40,200 nt of DNA from Planctomycetota bacterium (GTDB taxonomy: Bacteria; Planctomycetota; Phycisphaerae; WQYP01), in the NCBI GenBank assembly GCA_021805985.1, contig JAJZDN010000035.1, positions 1 to 40,200 of the forward strand, read 5' to 3'. Positions 39,940-40,200 of this stretch are shown one piece after another. The notes beneath the pieces were generated by a model. It was not told the origin of the DNA. It searched no databases and worked only from the letters and a program-made list of their open reading frames with translations. Numbering within the stretch: position 1 is the stretch's first letter; the number at the start of each line of letters is the position of its first letter. The position numbers and the translations under genes were made by a program.

Positions 39940-40200
39940 TCCGAGTTATCGCCGGGTTGCGATGGCGTGATTTTTGGCTTTCATCAAGAAGCGGCGACGA
40001 TGGCGTACCTGACACGGATGGTACTCCGAGGAGCCGCGCCGCAGAGGAAGGCCAAAAAGCACACCGCCCCGCGGGGTGGGCCTGAAATGCCCCGTCTGCT
40101 TTGTTGTCGGATCTCGCAGACTCATTATTAAGAGTCGGCTCGATCCTCCGCCGCGCATACGGGACATTTCAGACCCATCGCAATCCCGGCCATTACTCGG
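39940..40200. repeat. Foldback element with long imperfect inverted arms
   Basis: Outer arms at about 39941-39965 and 40175-40200 match over about 21 of 25 positions, one arm touching the window edge. Inner arms at 40078-40094 and 40160-40176 match over 15 of 17. The inner and outer motifs are adjacent on the right but 112 bp apart on the left. Both inner arms could encode the same short LKCPVC-like peptide, in opposite orientation. Confidence 0.5.

Larger units (their letters stand above)
39339..40200. other. Long non-coding right end with mobile-element remains
   Basis: These 862 bases hold the nuoA promoter, an inverted repeat pair (39449-39462 and 39556-39569), a terminator-like hairpin, a transposase-like fragment, a second inverted repeat (39773-39782 and 39840-39849), a rightward promoter and a foldback repeat. 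No complete gene is supported, although one may begin beyond the edge. Confidence 0.6.

Noticed and set aside
39925-40131. Plus-strand ORF at the right edge and the opposite minus-strand ORF
   Set aside because: Neither has a ribosome site or recognisable domain and both lie in the foldback repeat; they are arginine rich, as expected of GC-rich non-coding DNA.
1-40200. CRISPR arrays, rRNA genes and replication origins
   Set aside because: No regularly spaced repeats, rRNA-like sequence or DnaA box cluster was seen by eye on reading through.

Overview
The window looks like chromosomal DNA of a Gram-negative planctomycete-type bacterium, probably of the Phycisphaerae side of the phylum. The grounds are a secreted prepilin-type protein with the H-X9-DG C-terminal signature typical of Planctomycetes and other PVC bacteria, a lipid A core enzyme (Kdo transferase WaaA) and TolC-type efflux implying an outer membrane, a Thermus-like seven-iron ferredoxin, and moderately GC-rich DNA. 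Genus or species cannot be named from this sequence alone. No rRNA, tRNA or CRISPR array was seen.

Layout. 1-1142 (-): type IV pilus ATPase PilM, running off the left edge into what looks like a fused PilN-like segment. 1556-2808 (+): a lipoprotein and a small membrane protein of unknown function. 2954-5722 (+): glycerophosphodiester phosphodiesterase, Rho, ferredoxin and ribosomal protein S18. 5807-6436 (-): membrane-anchored PH-like protein. 6561-10591 (+): MetK, a fused Gfo/Idh/MocA plus aldo-keto reductase protein, and a glutamine amidotransferase (PabA/TrpG). 10652-18823 (-): a four-gene tripartite efflux operon (ABC ATPase, adaptor, permease, TolC-like lipoprotein), WaaA and two unknown genes. 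19205-20122 (+): prepilin-like protein. 20313-21680 (-): HtrA/DegP protease. 21866-22789 (+): short-chain polyprenyl diphosphate synthase. 22899-24864 (-): a RloA/RloB-like ATPase plus effector pair, probably a defence module, behind a promoter region with two copies of a palindrome. 25362-26600 (+): MFS transporter. 26668-28516 (-): zinc-ribbon protein, small cysteine-rich protein, Rrf2 regulator and DUF502 membrane protein. 28748-29436 (+): Phd/VapC-type toxin-antitoxin pair with a palindromic operator. 29526-30961 (+): sterol-desaturase-family hydroxylase coupled to a membrane-anchored rhodanese. 31763-36592 (+): cysteine desulfurase, IspD, PolX with PHP domain, and a secreted orphan. 36747-38209 (-): ECF sigma factor and its RskA-like anti-sigma factor. 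38307-39338 (-): NuoB and NuoA, the start of a complex I operon whose nuoA promoter is clear. 39339-40200: non-coding DNA with a transposase remnant, a terminator-like hairpin, a strong rightward promoter and a foldback repeat at the edge.

Functional links. IspD and the polyprenyl synthase both belong to the MEP/isoprenoid route. The ABC ATPase, MacA-like adaptor, MacB-like permease and TolC-like channel form one machine in one operon. The sigma/anti-sigma pair is translationally coupled (ATGA overlap), as are Rrf2/DUF502, IspD/PolX, antitoxin/toxin and hydroxylase/rhodanese (GTGA).

The most unusual signals are the RloAB-like pair with twin palindromes, the oxidoreductase-aldo-keto reductase fusion, a recurrent arrangement in which a -10 box ends 6-8 nt before the start codon (predicted leaderless mRNAs), structured DNA around rpsR, a compact nested-hairpin element with flanking near-direct repeats at 36610-36712, and the foldback element at the right edge.
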